Assembly (NCBI GenBank): GCA_945862265.1
Contig: CAMAXP010000017.1
Span: 1-64,000 of the forward strand
Source of the DNA: Bordetella parapertussis
Lineage (GTDB): Bacteria > Pseudomonadota > Gammaproteobacteria > Burkholderiales > SG8-39
Direction of reading: 5' to 3'
Length of the DNA stretch: 64,000 nucleotides
Part shown: piece after piece, positions 1 to 11,327 of the stretch
Layout of the letters: each line of letters starts with the position of its first letter
How positions within the stretch are numbered: position 1 is the first letter of the stretch
Position numbers and translations under genes: made by a program
The notes under the pieces: model-generated
Databases searched by the model: none
What the model saw: the letters and a program-made list of their open reading frames with translations, nothing else
Told to the model about the DNA's origin: nothing

Positions 1-1
1 G

Positions 2-145
2 ACCACTGCAATCAAGGAGTACATCGATTTGCACAATAAAAATCCCAAGCCTTTCGTATGGACTGCCAAGGCCAATGACATCCTTGCCAAGGTCATTCGC
101 GCCAACAGCCGCTTAAGTTCCAAACAGAACGAAGCACTACACTAG
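2..145 (+). CDS. IS630-family-like transposase, C-terminal end (cut by window edge)
   Basis: The window opens inside a reading frame that runs to a TAG stop. The 47 visible residues include the motif PKPFVWTAKANDILAKV, which resembles the C-terminal tail of IS630/Tc1-type DDE transposases (family knowledge). The catalytic DDE residues would lie upstream, outside the window, so activity cannot be judged. Downstream, between the stop and the groEL terminator, a short inverted repeat (175-187, TTCGC-ATT-GCGAA) is visible, but I cannot prove that it is the element's terminal repeat. The element points toward the 3' end of groEL, so it does not interrupt the chaperonin operon. A small unrelated protein remains possible given the short fragment. 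Confidence 0.65.
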   Translation, partial: TTAIKEYIDLHNKNPKPFVWTAKANDILAKVIRANSRLSSKQNEALH

Positions 146-189
146 CTGCCGCTGTGCAGCCCCTCCAGGCTGATTTCGCATTGCGAACA

Positions 190-219
190 CAAAAGAAAAA
201 GGGCGCCGAAGCGCCCTTT
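190..219 (-). terminator. Rho-independent terminator of groESL
   Basis: The stem GGGCGC (201-206) and GCGCCC (211-216), extended by AAA/TTT, encloses a four-base loop. Read on the minus strand the hairpin is followed by TTTTTCTTTT, a good U-tract. It lies about 50 bases beyond the groEL stop codon. Confidence 0.85.
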
Positions 220-268
220 CCCAGATTTGGCTCGCGCGCCTGGGCGCGCGAACCTCGTCGCGGACGAA

Positions 269-2279
<2,011 letters not shown>

Positions 2280-2385
2280 TCGAGTCTCCAATCCTATTAA
2301 GTCAACGAGGTAAAGGGTGGCTGGGGGGCGCTGGACCTTGCGGCGCCTGGACAACCTACCCGACTGAGCGGGGATGAGGGTGCTG

Positions 2386-2412
2386 TTAGCACTCATCCCC
2401 TGCGAGTGCTAA
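2386..2412 (-). promoter_or_regulatory. CIRCE operator (HrcA-binding) of groESL
   Basis: A perfect inverted repeat TTAGCACTC-N9-GAGTGCTAA is present, identical to the CIRCE consensus bound by the repressor HrcA (established knowledge). It overlaps the predicted transcription start of groESL on the minus strand. No hrcA gene is in this window. Confidence 0.96.
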
Positions 2413-2441
2413 TAATAGGGGCAATTCAGTCGAATTTCAAG
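2413..2441 (-). promoter_or_regulatory. Sigma-32 (RpoH) heat-shock promoter of groESL
   Basis: On the minus strand the boxes CTTGAAA (2441-2435) and CCCCTATTA (2421-2413) are separated by 13 bases, matching the heat-shock consensus closely. The -10 box abuts the CIRCE element, so positive control by RpoH and negative control by HrcA appear to be combined. Confidence 0.88.
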
Positions 2442-2469
2442 CCCCTAAAGCACCGTAGAATACACATCC

Positions 2470-3876
2470 ATGCAAATTCAATGGCTTATCCGGGCACTCC
2501 TGGCCTTTCCGCTCGCGGTTCTCGCCGCAGAGGCCCCGCCGCCGCCAGTAGCCCAGGCGCTGCGAGCGGCCGGCATTCCGACCGGCGCCGTGGGCATTTC
2601 CATACAGGAAGTCGGAGCGCCCCGCCCCGCTCTGTCGGTCAACCCGACGCTGCCGCTGAACCCGGCATCTTCAATGAAGTTAGTGACCACTTTCGCCGGA
2701 CTCGAGTTGCTTGGGCCTGCGTATCGCTGGCGTACGGAGGCCTTCCTCGGCGGCACCCTGCGGGAAGGCGCCCTTGAGGGCGACCTGATCCTCAAGGGGA
2801 CCGGGGACCCGAAACTGAATCTCGAGGCTTTCTGGATGCTGCTGCGGGACCTCCGCAGCCGCGGCCTCAAGGACATCCGCGGTGACCTCGTGCTGGACCG
2901 GAGCCACTACGCGACCGTGGACTACGACGCCGCCCGCTTCGACGGCGAGTCCTTGCGACCCTACAACGTCGGCCCGGACCCCTTGCTGCTGAACTTCAAG
3001 TCGATCCGGCTCCTCTTTTCCCCGGACCCGGAGCGGGGGGCCGTGCGTGTAACCGCAGAACCGCGCATCGTCGACACCGTCAGCGTCGTGCGCCTGGCGG
3101 AGGGTGTCTGCGGCGACTGGCGCGAGCGCCTGAAGGCGGATTTCCAGCCGCAGGCCTCGCCTCCCCGCGCCCTGTTTACGGGGACCTATCCGGCCTCCTG
3201 TGGCGAGCGCGATTGGCACGTCGCGCTGCTGTCGCCGAACCAGTACGCACACAGCCTGTTCCGCCTGCTTTGGGGGGAACTGGGCGGCACCCTCAGTGGC
3301 GGCACCCGGGACGGCCCGGCCCCGGCGCAGGCAAAAGCGTTCGCTTCGGTCGAGTCCCCGGCGCTGTCCGAGGTCGTCAGGGACATCAACAAATTCAGCA
3401 ATAACGTGATGGCGCGCCAGCTTTACCTGGCCATTGCCGCCGACCAGGCGGGGCTTCCGGCCACCACCGAGAACGGGCAGCGCGCGATCAAGGCCTGGCT
3501 CGCAAAAAAGGGGCTCGACTTCCCGGAACTGGTCATCGAGAACGGTGCCGGGCTCTCGCGCATCGAGCGCATCAGCGCGCAGAACCTCACCACGCTGCTG
3601 GTTGCTGCCTACCGGAGCCCGCTGATGCCGGAACTGGTGGCCTCCCTCCCCCTCGTTTCCGTGGACGGGACCATGCGCCGGCGCATGAAGAGCGAGGCTA
3701 TCGCCGGCCAGGCGCACATCAAGACCGGTTCCTTGTCAGACGTACGGTCCATCGCGGGCTATGTGCTCGACCGCAACGGTCGGCGCCACGCGGTGACGAT
3801 GATCGTGAACCACCCCAACGCGGCGCAATCCCAGGCCGCACAGGACGCGCTGCTGAACTGGGTTTACGCGCGCTAG
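2470..3876 (+). CDS. dacB: D-alanyl-D-alanine carboxypeptidase/endopeptidase (PBP4, peptidase S13)
   Basis: This periplasmic penicillin-binding protein trims or cleaves peptidoglycan cross-links. The 468-residue product begins with a signal peptide (about residues 1-20, ending LAVLAAEA). All three serine-peptidase motifs are visible: SxxK as SSMK in NPASSMKLVTTF, SxN as SNN in KFSNNVMAR, and KTG in HIKTGSLSD. Length matches DacB of other proteobacteria. It is transcribed divergently from groESL, with 190 bases between the two start codons that hold the groESL control sites. It ends four bases before the stop codon of the convergent small membrane protein gene. Confidence 0.95.
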   Translation: MQIQWLIRALLAFPLAVLAAEAPPPPVAQALRAAGIPTGAVGISIQEVGAPRPALSVNPTLPLNPASSMKLVTTFAGLELLGPAYRWRTEAFLGGTLREGALEGDLILKGTGDPKLNLEAFWMLLRDLRSRGLKDIRGDLVLDRSHYATVDYDAARFDGESLRPYNVGPDPLLLNFKSIRLLFSPDPERGAVRVTAEPRIVDTVSVVRLAEGVCGDWRERLKADFQPQASPPRALFTGTYPASCGERDWHVALLSPNQYAHSLFRLLWGELGGTLSGGTRDGPAPAQAKAFASVESPALSEVVRDINKFSNNVMARQLYLAIAADQAGLPATTENGQRAIKAWLAKKGLDFPELVIENGAGLSRIERISAQNLTTLLVAAYRSPLMPELVASLPLVSVDGTMRRRMKSEAIAGQAHIKTGSLSDVRSIAGYVLDRNGRRHAVTMIVNHPNAAQSQAAQDALLNWVYAR

Positions 3877-3880
3877 TCCC

Positions 3881-4270
3881 CTAGGCCGGCACCGGCATGG
3901 GCTGGTCTTTCAGCAGGGCCAGCCAGCCACGGATCACCCGGTAGGCGACCCAGATGCCGGTCCCGATCCAGAGACCGATTGCAAAGGGAATCCCGATCAG
4001 GGTCACCCAGAGGACCGCGCCGACCGCGCACCACAACGCCGCAAACCAGAACGTGCGGATCTGCCAGCGGAAGTGCGACTCGAGGAACGTCCCGGCCGCC
4101 TCCGGGCGCTTGATGTAGTTCAGGATGACCGCAATGATCGACGGCCACCCGAGCAGGAACGCTGTGATGATGAACGCCGGCGTGACTATGCCCGCAAGCA
4201 CCGAGAACGCGTGCAGGCCATAGGTCGTATGGGTCCAGGACTTGAGACCGTTGTGCGGATCAACGCTCAC
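3881..4270 (-). CDS. Small integral membrane protein (DUF4870-like) coupled to ubiD
   Basis: A 129-residue protein with about three hydrophobic segments (around [39 protein letters not shown] and the following [19 protein letters not shown]). The pattern resembles the DUF4870 family, but function is not known. The GTG start at 4270 overlaps the ubiD stop (GTGA), which implies translational coupling. A longer frame reaches an ATG at 4366 but would be buried in ubiD and adds an arginine-rich stretch of no recognisable type, so I reject it. It is last in the ridA-recG-ubiA-ubiD chain. A role linked to quinone synthesis is only an inference from position. Confidence 0.8.
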   Translation of the reverse strand: MSVDPHNGLKSWTHTTYGLHAFSVLAGIVTPAFIITAFLLGWPSIIAVILNYIKRPEAAGTFLESHFRWQIRTFWFAALWCAVGAVLWVTLIGIPFAIGLWIGTGIWVAYRVIRGWLALLKDQPMPVPA

Positions 4271-5757
4271 AGCCCCAGCTCCTTCCAGAGCCCGTCGACG
4301 CGCTTCTTCACCGCCGGGTCCATCGAGATCGGGGTGCCCCACTGGCGGGTGGTTTCGCCAGGCCACTTGTTGGTCGCATCGATCCCCATCTTCGAGCCCA
4401 GCCCGGCCACCGGGCTGGCGAAGTCGAGGGAATCGATCGGCGTGTTCTCGGCAAGCAGCGTGTCGCGCGCCGGATCGACACGCGTGGTGATCGCCCAGAT
4501 CACCTCCTTCCAGTCCCGCACGTTCACGTCGTCGTCAGTGACCACGATGAACTTCGTGTACATGAACTGGCGCAGGAAGCTCCAGACCCCGAACATCACC
4601 CGCTTGGCGTGCCCGGGGTACTGTTTTTTCATGCTGACGATCGCCATCCGGTACGAGCAGCCCTCGGGCGGCAGGTAGAAGTCGGTGATCTCGGGGAATT
4701 GCTTGACCAGCAGCGGCACGAACACCTCATTGAGGGCGACCCCGAGCATGGCCGGTTCATCCGGGGGCTTGCCCGTGTAGGTGCTGTGGTAGATCGGCGA
4801 GCGGCGCATCGTCATGCGCTCGATCGTGAACACCGGAAAGGTATCGACCTCGTTGTAGTACCCCGTGTGGTCGCCAAACGGCCCTTCAGGCGCAACATCG
4901 CCCGGATGGATCGCGCCCTCGAGCACGATCTCGGCCCTTGCCGGCACTTGCAGGTCGTTGCCGATGCATTTCACGAGTTCGGTGCGCGCCCCGCGCAGCA
5001 ACCCGGCAAACTGGTACTCGCCGAGCGCGTCGGGAACCGGCGTCACGGCGGCGAGCAGGGTGGCTGGATCCGCCCCCAAAGCGACGGCTATCGGGAAGGG
5101 CTTGCCAGGATTCGCAAGCTGGAAATCGCGAAAGTCGAGCGCGCCACCACGATGCGCGAGCCAGCGCATGATCACGCGATTCGGCGCGATCACCTGCTGG
5201 CGGTAGATCCCGAGGTTCTGCCGGGTCTTGGAGTGCGGCAGGCCCTGCGGGCCACGCGTTACGGTCAACCCCCAGGTGATCAGCGGACCGGCATCCCCGG
5301 GCCAACAGGTCTGCACCGGCAGGCGGGACAGGTCCACGTCGCCGGACTCCAGCACCACTTCCTGGCACGGCGCGGACGAGACCACGCGCGGCGCCATGTC
5401 GAGCACCTTGGAGGCGAGCTGGCGGAGCTCAGGGAGCCTGTCCCACAGGTCCTTGATGCCCTTGGGCGGGGCCGGCTCCTTCAGGGCGGCAAGCAAGCGA
5501 CCTATGTCGCGCAACGAAGCCGCATCCTCCGCACCCATGGCGAGGGCAACACGACGAACGGTGCCGAACAGGTTGCACAACACCGGCACTGAGTGCCCGG
5601 CAGGATGCTCGAACAGGACCGCTGGACCGCCGTTGCGCAGCACCCGGTCGCAGATTTCGGTCATCTCGAAGCGGGGAGACACCTCGTTGCGAACGCGCTT
5701 GAGCTCACCCTGGGATTCAAGCTGCGCGACAAAATCGCGGAGATCGGCGTACTTCAT
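4267..5757 (-). CDS. ubiD: 4-hydroxy-3-polyprenylbenzoate decarboxylase UbiD
   Basis: UbiD decarboxylates 3-polyprenyl-4-hydroxybenzoate in ubiquinone biosynthesis, using the prenylated flavin made by UbiX. The 496-residue product has the family length, the conserved N-terminus [14 protein letters not shown] and the hallmark motif [11 protein letters not shown]. The ATG at 5757 is chosen because it overlaps the ubiA stop (ATGA). Upstream residues in the open frame are out-of-frame ubiA. It follows ubiA directly, so two consecutive steps of the pathway (prenylation, then decarboxylation) are co-encoded. UbiC and UbiX are not in the window. Confidence 0.97.
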   Translation of the reverse strand: MKYADLRDFVAQLESQGELKRVRNEVSPRFEMTEICDRVLRNGGPAVLFEHPAGHSVPVLCNLFGTVRRVALAMGAEDAASLRDIGRLLAALKEPAPPKGIKDLWDRLPELRQLASKVLDMAPRVVSSAPCQEVVLESGDVDLSRLPVQTCWPGDAGPLITWGLTVTRGPQGLPHSKTRQNLGIYRQQVIAPNRVIMRWLAHRGGALDFRDFQLANPGKPFPIAVALGADPATLLAAVTPVPDALGEYQFAGLLRGARTELVKCIGNDLQVPARAEIVLEGAIHPGDVAPEGPFGDHTGYYNEVDTFPVFTIERMTMRRSPIYHSTYTGKPPDEPAMLGVALNEVFVPLLVKQFPEITDFYLPPEGCSYRMAIVSMKKQYPGHAKRVMFGVWSFLRQFMYTKFIVVTDDDVNVRDWKEVIWAITTRVDPARDTLLAENTPIDSLDFASPVAGLGSKMGIDATNKWPGETTRQWGTPISMDPAVKKRVDGLWKELGL

Positions 5758-6635
5758 CCCCGGCCTGGCAGGGGGTATGAAAACGCGACGCCCGCGAACA
5801 CGGCTGCTCCGACCCAGTTGTTGTGCATGAACGCCTTGAAGCAGCCCTCGCGCGTGCGGCTGCGAATCAAAAACCAATGATAGCCCATGAGTCCGGCGGC
5901 CACGGCGAGTCCGGCGAAGTACGGGGCGGCGAGGCCGGCCATCGAACCCACCCATGCAAGCACGGCCAGCGTAGCGGCATAGAAAAACATCACGCCGGCC
6001 ACGTCGTAGCTACCGAAGGCCACGGCTGAAGTGCGAATCCCTACGCGCAAATCATCCTCCCGGTCGACCATCGCGTATTCGGTGTCGTAGGCGAGCGCCC
6101 AGAAAATATTGGCCAGCAGGAGCCACCAGCACACGGGCGGCAGCGTGTTGAGCACCGCGCCGAAGGCCATCGGGATCCCGAAACCAAATGCGATGCCGAG
6201 ATAGGCCTGCGGAAACCAGAAGAACCGCTTCGTGAACGGGTAGCTGGCCGCGAGGAACAGCGCGACAAAAGACAACCCGATCGCGAGCGGCGACAACAGC
6301 AGCACCAATCCGAACGCGGCCAGGGACAACACGGCCGCAACCGCCAGCGCCTCCCAGGGCTGGATCTCGCCGGAGACGATCGGGCGGTTGCGCGTGCGCT
6401 CCACATGCCCGTCGAACTTCCTGTCGATATAGTCATTGATCGCGCACCCGGCCGAACGCATCAGCAGCGTTCCCGCGGTGAAAACCACCACGACGAGGGC
6501 ATCCGGGCGCCCCGCAGAAGCGATCCAGACGGCCCATAGCGTCGGCCAGAGCAGCAGCAGGGTGCCGATCGGCTTGTCGAGGCGGACAAGCCGCACATAG
6601 GCATCGAGGCGTGCCAGGATCCGGGCCCGTGTCAT
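5754..6635 (-). CDS. ubiA: 4-hydroxybenzoate polyprenyltransferase UbiA
   Basis: UbiA is an inner-membrane prenyltransferase that attaches the polyprenyl chain to 4-hydroxybenzoate. The 293-residue protein is rich in transmembrane helices and has both Asp-rich Mg-diphosphate motifs: NDYIDRKFD and, later, [13 protein letters not shown]. The start [13 protein letters not shown] at 6635 was chosen because alignment with family members begins near [10 protein letters not shown] and the extra upstream 14 residues are unlikely. The gene lies 28 bases after recG and overlaps ubiD by four bases. Confidence 0.96.
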   Translation of the reverse strand: MTRARILARLDAYVRLVRLDKPIGTLLLLWPTLWAVWIASAGRPDALVVVVFTAGTLLMRSAGCAINDYIDRKFDGHVERTRNRPIVSGEIQPWEALAVAAVLSLAAFGLVLLLSPLAIGLSFVALFLAASYPFTKRFFWFPQAYLGIAFGFGIPMAFGAVLNTLPPVCWWLLLANIFWALAYDTEYAMVDREDDLRVGIRTSAVAFGSYDVAGVMFFYAATLAVLAWVGSMAGLAAPYFAGLAVAAGLMGYHWFLIRSRTREGCFKAFMHNNWVGAAVFAGVAFSYPLPGRG

Positions 6636-6663
6636 CGGCCGATTATCGCATCCAGTGCCCGGG

Positions 6664-8724
6664 TCAGACCCGGGCAAACTCCTGCCGGCTCCCGAGCCAG
6701 CGCTCGACGTGGGCGCGCGCCTCGGCAGGAAACTCCCTGAGCATCGCTTCGGCCGCCTCGCGCGCCTCGGCGATCATCGGCTCGTCCTTTTCGAGGTCGG
6801 CGAACCGGAGCAGCGGCGCGCCGCTCTGCCGCTCGCCAAGGTACTCGCCCGGACCACGCAGGTGCAGGTCGGCGCGGGCGACTTCAAAGCCATCGGCATT
6901 TTCGTAAATCACCTTAAGGCGCGCGCGCGCCATCTGTGACAGGGGATTGGCATAGAGGAGGATGCAGTGGCTTTCGCGCCGGCCGCGCCCGACCCGGCCG
7001 CGCAACTGGTGCAACTGGGCGAGCCCGAACCGCTCCGCGTGCTCTATGACCATCAGCGAGGCGTTCGGCACATCCACGCCCACTTCGATCACCGTCGTGC
7101 AGACCACAAGCTGCAGCCGGTTGTCATTGAAAGCCTGCATGGTCGCGGCCTTCTCCACGGGTGGCAGGCGACCATGCAGCAGGCCCACCTTCAGTTCCGG
7201 GAACTCCGCCTGCATCTCGCTGTAGGTATCGAGCGCGGTCTGCAGGTCCAGCGTTTCAGACTCCTCGATCAGCGGGCACACCCAGTACGCCTGCTCACCG
7301 GCGGCGCACGCGGCGCGTATGCGCGACAGCACCTCGTCGCGCCTGACGTTGGACACTAGGCGAGTCGTCACCGGCGTGCGGCCCGGCGGCAGCTCATCGA
7401 TCACGGAGACGTCGAGGTCGGCGTAGTAACTCATCGACAAGGTGCGGGGTATGGGCGTTGCGCTCATCATGAGCTGGTGCGGAACCACGCCTTCCGCATC
7501 CGCCTTCCGGCGCAGCGCCAGCCTCTGCTGCACGCCAAACCGGTGCTGCTCGTCGACCACCGCCAGCGCCAACCGCGCGAATTCAACCCCCTGCTGGAAC
7601 AGGGCATGGGTCCCGACAACGACCCCGGGACCCTCCTCCGCAACAGCCGCAAGCGCAGCACGCTTGTCCCGCGTCGCAAGCCCCCCATGCAGCCAGGTGA
7701 CCTTCACGCCCAATGGGCCGAGCCACTCGGAAAATTTGCGGTAGTGCTGCTCGGCCAGGAGTTCCGTAGGGGCCATGACGGCCGCCTGCCATCCCGTGTC
7801 GACTGCGGCGAGTGCCGCCAGCGCCGCAAGGATCGTCTTGCCGCTGCCGACATCCCCCTGCAACAGCCTTTGCATCGGATGGGCCTGCCCGACGTCGGCG
7901 GTGATCTCCGCCAGGCAGCGCTGCTGGGCGTGGGTCAGGCGAAACGGCAGGGCGCCCATGAAGCCGGCGAGCAGCGGGCCGTTGGTTCGCAGCACCGGGG
8001 CCGACCGGCTGCGCCGGGCGAGATAGTGCATGCGCATCGACAACTGCTGCGCCAGCAACTCGTCGAATTTCACGCGATGCCATGCCGGGTGCGTGCGCTC
8101 GGCCAGCGCCAGCGAATCCACGCCGGGCGGCGGCAAGTGCAAAAAGCGGACCGCGCCCGCAAAGTCCTGCAGCTGATGGCGCTCCCGGATCGAAGGCGGG
8201 ACGGAGTCGGCGAGCGGCTCGGTGGCCAGCGCGTCGAGCACTGCCGCCCGGAGCGACGGCTGGGTCACCCCAGCGGTCGCCGGGTACACGGGCGTGAGCG
8301 AGTCAGGAAGGGGCGTCCCAGGGTGGACCAGGCGGGTCCGGGGATGGAGCAACTCCAACCCTGCGCGCCCATGCCTGACCTCGCCGAAGGCCCGGACACG
8401 CAGGCCATCCTCGATCGCCCGCTCGAACTGCTTCAGCTGGCTGGGATAGAAGTTGAAATACCGCAGCACGAGCGGCACCTCTCCCGACATCAGATGCACA
8501 ACCAATTGGCGACGCGGCCGATACGCGACCTCGGCCCGCAGCACCTCGCCCTCGACAAGGACAGGCGTATCAAGAGGGGCCTCATCCGCCGGCGTCAGGG
8601 TGGTTTCGTCCTCGTAGCGCATCGGCAGGTGCAGGACGAGGTCCAACCGCGACCGGATGCCGAGCTTTTCGAGCTTTTTTGCCAACCCCGCCGCAGCCTT
8701 CCCAGCGGGCTTCGGAGCTTTCAC
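6664..8724 (-). CDS. recG: ATP-dependent DNA helicase RecG
   Basis: RecG remodels stalled replication forks and branched recombination intermediates. The 686-residue protein has an N-terminal OB-fold wedge region (about residues 50-200) and a superfamily 2 helicase core. Visible motifs are Walker [12 protein letters not shown], the DEQH box in [13 protein letters not shown], motif [13 protein letters not shown] and motif [11 protein letters not shown]. Length is usual for the family. Translation starts at a GTG (8724) that overlaps the ridA stop (GTGA), suggesting coupling. Neighbours upstream and downstream (ridA, ubiA) are unrelated in function; the grouping looks like a housekeeping operon. 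Confidence 0.97.
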   Translation of the reverse strand: MKAPKPAGKAAAGLAKKLEKLGIRSRLDLVLHLPMRYEDETTLTPADEAPLDTPVLVEGEVLRAEVAYRPRRQLVVHLMSGEVPLVLRYFNFYPSQLKQFERAIEDGLRVRAFGEVRHGRAGLELLHPRTRLVHPGTPLPDSLTPVYPATAGVTQPSLRAAVLDALATEPLADSVPPSIRERHQLQDFAGAVRFLHLPPPGVDSLALAERTHPAWHRVKFDELLAQQLSMRMHYLARRSRSAPVLRTNGPLLAGFMGALPFRLTHAQQRCLAEITADVGQAHPMQRLLQGDVGSGKTILAALAALAAVDTGWQAAVMAPTELLAEQHYRKFSEWLGPLGVKVTWLHGGLATRDKRAALAAVAEEGPGVVVGTHALFQQGVEFARLALAVVDEQHRFGVQQRLALRRKADAEGVVPHQLMMSATPIPRTLSMSYYADLDVSVIDELPPGRTPVTTRLVSNVRRDEVLSRIRAACAAGEQAYWVCPLIEESETLDLQTALDTYSEMQAEFPELKVGLLHGRLPPVEKAATMQAFNDNRLQLVVCTTVIEVGVDVPNASLMVIEHAERFGLAQLHQLRGRVGRGRRESHCILLYANPLSQMARARLKVIYENADGFEVARADLHLRGPGEYLGERQSGAPLLRFADLEKDEPMIAEAREAAEAMLREFPAEARAHVERWLGSRQEFARV

Positions 8725-9107
8725 CCTGCGAAGAGGATCGCGTCGATCTCGACCAGTGCCCCGCGCGGCAGGCTCGCCACGCCGATCGCTACGCGCGCAG
8801 GATACGGCTCGCGCAGGTAACGGGCCATGACCTCGTTGACGCGCGCAAAATGCGCAAGGTCCGTGAGGTAGACCGTCATGCGCACTGCGCGCTCGAGACT
8901 GAGATCGGCCGCCAGCGCGATCGCCGAGAGGTTGCGGAACACCCGGTCGATCTGCGCATCAATGCCCTCGACGAGCTGCATCGTCGCGGGATCAAAACCG
9001 ATCTGCCCGGAGATATAGACCGTATCGCCGGCGCGGATCGCCTGCGAATAGGTGCCGATGGCGGCCGGCGCCTCTTTAGAATGGATGGCGGTTTTCGCTG
9101 TGGTCAT
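8721..9107 (-). CDS. ridA: RidA/YjgF family enamine/imine deaminase
   Basis: RidA proteins hydrolyse reactive enamine/imine intermediates such as 2-aminoacrylate released by PLP enzymes. The 128-residue product matches the family length and shows [20 protein letters not shown] near the N-terminus, the conserved arginine in [22 protein letters not shown] and the C-terminal EIDAI region. The ATG at 9107 (MTTAKTAIH) is the natural family start. The longer frame runs through the oppositely oriented TPR gene. It is the first gene of the minus-strand run leading into recG, and it diverges from the TPR gene with about 50 bases between starts. Confidence 0.93.
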   Translation of the reverse strand: MTTAKTAIHSKEAPAAIGTYSQAIRAGDTVYISGQIGFDPATMQLVEGIDAQIDRVFRNLSAIALAADLSLERAVRMTVYLTDLAHFARVNEVMARYLREPYPARVAIGVASLPRGALVEIDAILFAG

Positions 9108-9156
9108 GATGCGGCGGTTAGAATCGATCCATGGTGACCGAGGTATCTTAGCCCAA

Positions 9157-9489
9157 GTGAATGCCGCACTGATCGACCGCCTCGAGAAACTCCTCGGCAC
9201 GCCGCGCGACGGGGCCCTGCTGCGGTATTCCCTCGGGAACGAGCACCTGAAAGGCGGGGAGGCCGGGCCGGCCGCGATTCGCTTTCGCGAAGCGGTGGAC
9301 AGAGATCCTGGCTTTTCGGCCGCCTGGAAGCTGCTGGGCAAGGCGCTGGCGGACTCCGGGCAGCCCGCCGAAGCTCTGGCGGCTTGGAGGACCGGCATCG
9401 AAGCCGCGGAAAGAAAAGGCGACAAGCAGGCCGGCAAGGAAATGGCCGTGTTCGCCCGTCGCATCGAAAAAGCGCTCGGCGGCGACTAG
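9157..9489 (+). CDS. Small tetratricopeptide-repeat protein
   Basis: A 110-residue protein with roughly two TPR-like helical hairpins: [20 protein letters not shown], then [20 protein letters not shown] and [20 protein letters not shown]. TPRs mediate protein contacts; no partner can be named. The start is uncertain. The GTG at 9157 gives [16 protein letters not shown], the usual beginning of such small TPR proteins. An ATG near 9106-9109 would lengthen it by 16-17 residues but overlaps the ridA start. Its stop codon overlaps the stop of the convergent response regulator by four bases. Confidence 0.75.
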   Translation: MNAALIDRLEKLLGTPRDGALLRYSLGNEHLKGGEAGPAAIRFREAVDRDPGFSAAWKLLGKALADSGQPAEALAAWRTGIEAAERKGDKQAGKEMAVFARRIEKALGGD

Positions 9490-10553
9490 TCCCGGATCGT
9501 TTCGAAGATATCGCGAAAATCGGCGACACTGGACCGGAACGCGGCAAGCATGTCCGGATCGAAGTGCGAGGGCATCGACTTGCTGTCCCCCAGCAGCATG
9601 GTCGATGCTGCCGCAGCGTGGTCCATGGCAGGCTTGTAAGGTCGTCGGCTGCGCAGCGTGTCGTAGATGTCGCACAGCTTGGTAATGCGTGCAGCCAACG
9701 GGATCGCCTCCCCCTTCAGGCCGCGCGGGTATCCGCTCCCGTCCCAGTGCTCATGGTGTGCACGGGCTATGTCGGCCGCCATGGCGAGGTAAGGCGAAGA
9801 ATTCAGCGCCAGCATCCGGCCGCCGATTTCGGTGTGGGTTTTCATGATGTCCCATTCTTCGTGGCCCAGCGCCTCGGGCTTTTCAAGGATGCGGTCGGGA
9901 ATGCCGATCTTGCCGATGTCGTGCAGCTGGCTGGCAAAGCCGATGGTCACGCAAAACCGCGCATCCATGCCCAGTCGTTGTGAAAGGAGCGTTGCGTACA
10001 AACCCATCCGCTTCACGTGGGCGCCGGATTCGTCGTCACGGTGGGCGGCCGCGCGGATCAGCGTGTGGATGGTTTCACGGTTGCTGCGCTCGAGTTCCTC
10101 GGTACGCAACTCGACCTTGCGCTCGAGCACGGCGTTCTGCCCTGCGAGCTCGTCCTGGAAGCGCTTCATTCGCAGCAGGTTCTGCAGGCGGATCTTGAGC
10201 TCCAGGCGATCGACCGGCCGGGCAAGAAAGTCATCCGCCCCCTCGGCCAGCCCCTTGATCCGGGACTCCTTGTCCTCCAGCGCCGAAACGATGACGATGG
10301 GGAGCGTCCGCGTGCGCTCCTCGGCGCGGAGCCTGCGGGCCACCTCGAAGCCGTCCATGCCCGGCATCACCACGTCGAGGATGACGAGATCCACAGGCCG
10401 CTTGGCAGCGATCGCCAGGGCCTCCTCGCCATTGGTGGCCACAAGGGTCTTGTAACCCTGCGCCTGCACGATCAGCGTCATCAGCTCGCGTGTCAGAGGC
10501 TGATCGTCGACGATCAGGATCCGTGCTTGGGTGGCTTCTTCTACGGGCTGCAT
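9486..10553 (-). CDS. Response regulator with HD-GYP phosphodiesterase domain
   Basis: The 355-residue product has an N-terminal receiver domain (ARILIVDDQPLTREL, phospho-acceptor Asp in LVILDVVMPGMDG, conserved Lys in LARPVDRLELK region weakly replaced by Arg-Pro), a coiled linker of about 40 residues, and an HD-GYP domain with HD in LHDIGKIGIPD and the signature HHEHWDGSGYP. Such proteins degrade cyclic di-GMP in response to a sensor kinase (family knowledge). No kinase is adjacent. The ATG at 10553 is preferred; an in-frame ATG at 10652 would add 33 residues with no family match. A TATAAT-like box on the minus strand (10682-10677) might serve it, but its -35 is poor. Confidence 0.92.
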   Translation of the reverse strand: MQPVEEATQARILIVDDQPLTRELMTLIVQAQGYKTLVATNGEEALAIAAKRPVDLVILDVVMPGMDGFEVARRLRAEERTRTLPIVIVSALEDKESRIKGLAEGADDFLARPVDRLELKIRLQNLLRMKRFQDELAGQNAVLERKVELRTEELERSNRETIHTLIRAAAHRDDESGAHVKRMGLYATLLSQRLGMDARFCVTIGFASQLHDIGKIGIPDRILEKPEALGHEEWDIMKTHTEIGGRMLALNSSPYLAMAADIARAHHEHWDGSGYPRGLKGEAIPLAARITKLCDIYDTLRSRRPYKPAMDHAAAASTMLLGDSKSMPSHFDPDMLAAFRSSVADFRDIFETIRD

Positions 10554-10701
10554 GCAACCCGGATTCTGCACTGGAATCGGTCCCTTTTCCTTACGCCGCA
10601 CCCCCGTTGTTCCGCCCTTACTAGCCTCTGCGTTTGGGTACCAATAGGGCACTAATTACACGAACCGGGCTTTCTGATTATATTTAACTATTTTATTTAA
10701 T

Positions 10702-10777
10702 TGGTGCCGGCTAGAGGAATCGAACCCCCGACCTTCTGATTACAAATCAGCTGCTCTACCAACTGAGCTAAGCCGGC
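10702..10777 (-). tRNA. tRNA-Thr (anticodon UGU)
   Basis: Read on the minus strand, the 76 bases fold into a full cloverleaf: a seven-pair acceptor (GCCGGCT/AGCCGGC), D-arm AGCTCAGTTGGTAGAGC, anticodon arm CTGATTTGTAATCAG with UGU, T-arm with GGTTCGATTCC, discriminator A and an encoded CCA (10704-10702). The sequence closely resembles enterobacterial thrU. A TATACT box at 10801-10796, 19 bases upstream, is a plausible -10; no clear -35 is seen. Confidence 0.97.
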
Positions 10778-10825
10778 GTCGAAATCGAGTCCGGTAGTAT
10801 AGCGAATTGGATTCGAGGATCGGGC

Positions 10826-11323
10826 ATGACACCGCGTTCGCTGACACGTGCAGGGCTGGCCCTCGGGGCGGCCGGTTGCGCCGCCCTGCTGGGCTACGGC
10901 TTCTATCTCCAGTATTTCGATGGCCAGGACCCCTGTCCGCTGTGCCTCGTGCAGCGCGGGTTCTATTTCGGCCTGCTCTTCGTCTTCGTGGCCGCAGCAA
11001 CTCACGGCCCGGGTAAAGTGCGCAGCATCGTCTACGGTGCGTTTGGGTTCCTGCTCGCCGCAGGCGGGGCCGGCACCGCGGGCCGGCAGGTCTGGCTGCA
11101 ACACTTGCCGCCGGACCAGGTGCCCAAGTGCGGGCCCGACCTGTACTACATGATCGACCACTTCCCGCTCGGCAAGGTCGTCGCCAACCTGTTTCGCGGA
11201 TCGGGGCAGTGTGCAGAAGTAACCTGGCGCCTCCTCGGCTTGTCGATCGCCGAATGGTCGCTGATGTGCTTCGTGAGTTTCGGCGTGCTCGCCCTGGTGA
11301 CGCTTTTTCGCCGCAACAAGTAG
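10826..11323 (+). CDS. dsbB: Disulfide bond formation protein DsbB
   Basis: DsbB is an inner-membrane oxidoreductase that re-oxidises DsbA and passes electrons to quinone. The 165-residue protein has four hydrophobic segments and both essential cysteine pairs: CPLC at residues 37-40 in the first periplasmic loop and Cys102/Cys129 in the second. The conserved arginine after CPLC (LCLVQRGFYF) that assists quinone binding is present. The gene stands alone between tRNA-Thr (opposite strand) and cobA (convergent, five bases between stops). DsbA is not in the window. Confidence 0.95.
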   Translation: MTPRSLTRAGLALGAAGCAALLGYGFYLQYFDGQDPCPLCLVQRGFYFGLLFVFVAAATHGPGKVRSIVYGAFGFLLAAGGAGTAGRQVWLQHLPPDQVPKCGPDLYYMIDHFPLGKVVANLFRGSGQCAEVTWRLLGLSIAEWSLMCFVSFGVLALVTLFRRNK

Positions 11324-11327
11324 CGGA

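Noticed and set aside
7477..8820. A 447-codon plus-strand frame across recG
   Set aside because: Antisense to a clearly coding helicase gene with all motifs; no sign of its own function.
10677..10682. TATAAT box upstream of the HD-GYP regulator
   Set aside because: A good -10 hexamer, but no acceptable -35 and it lies in AT-rich DNA next to the tRNA end.
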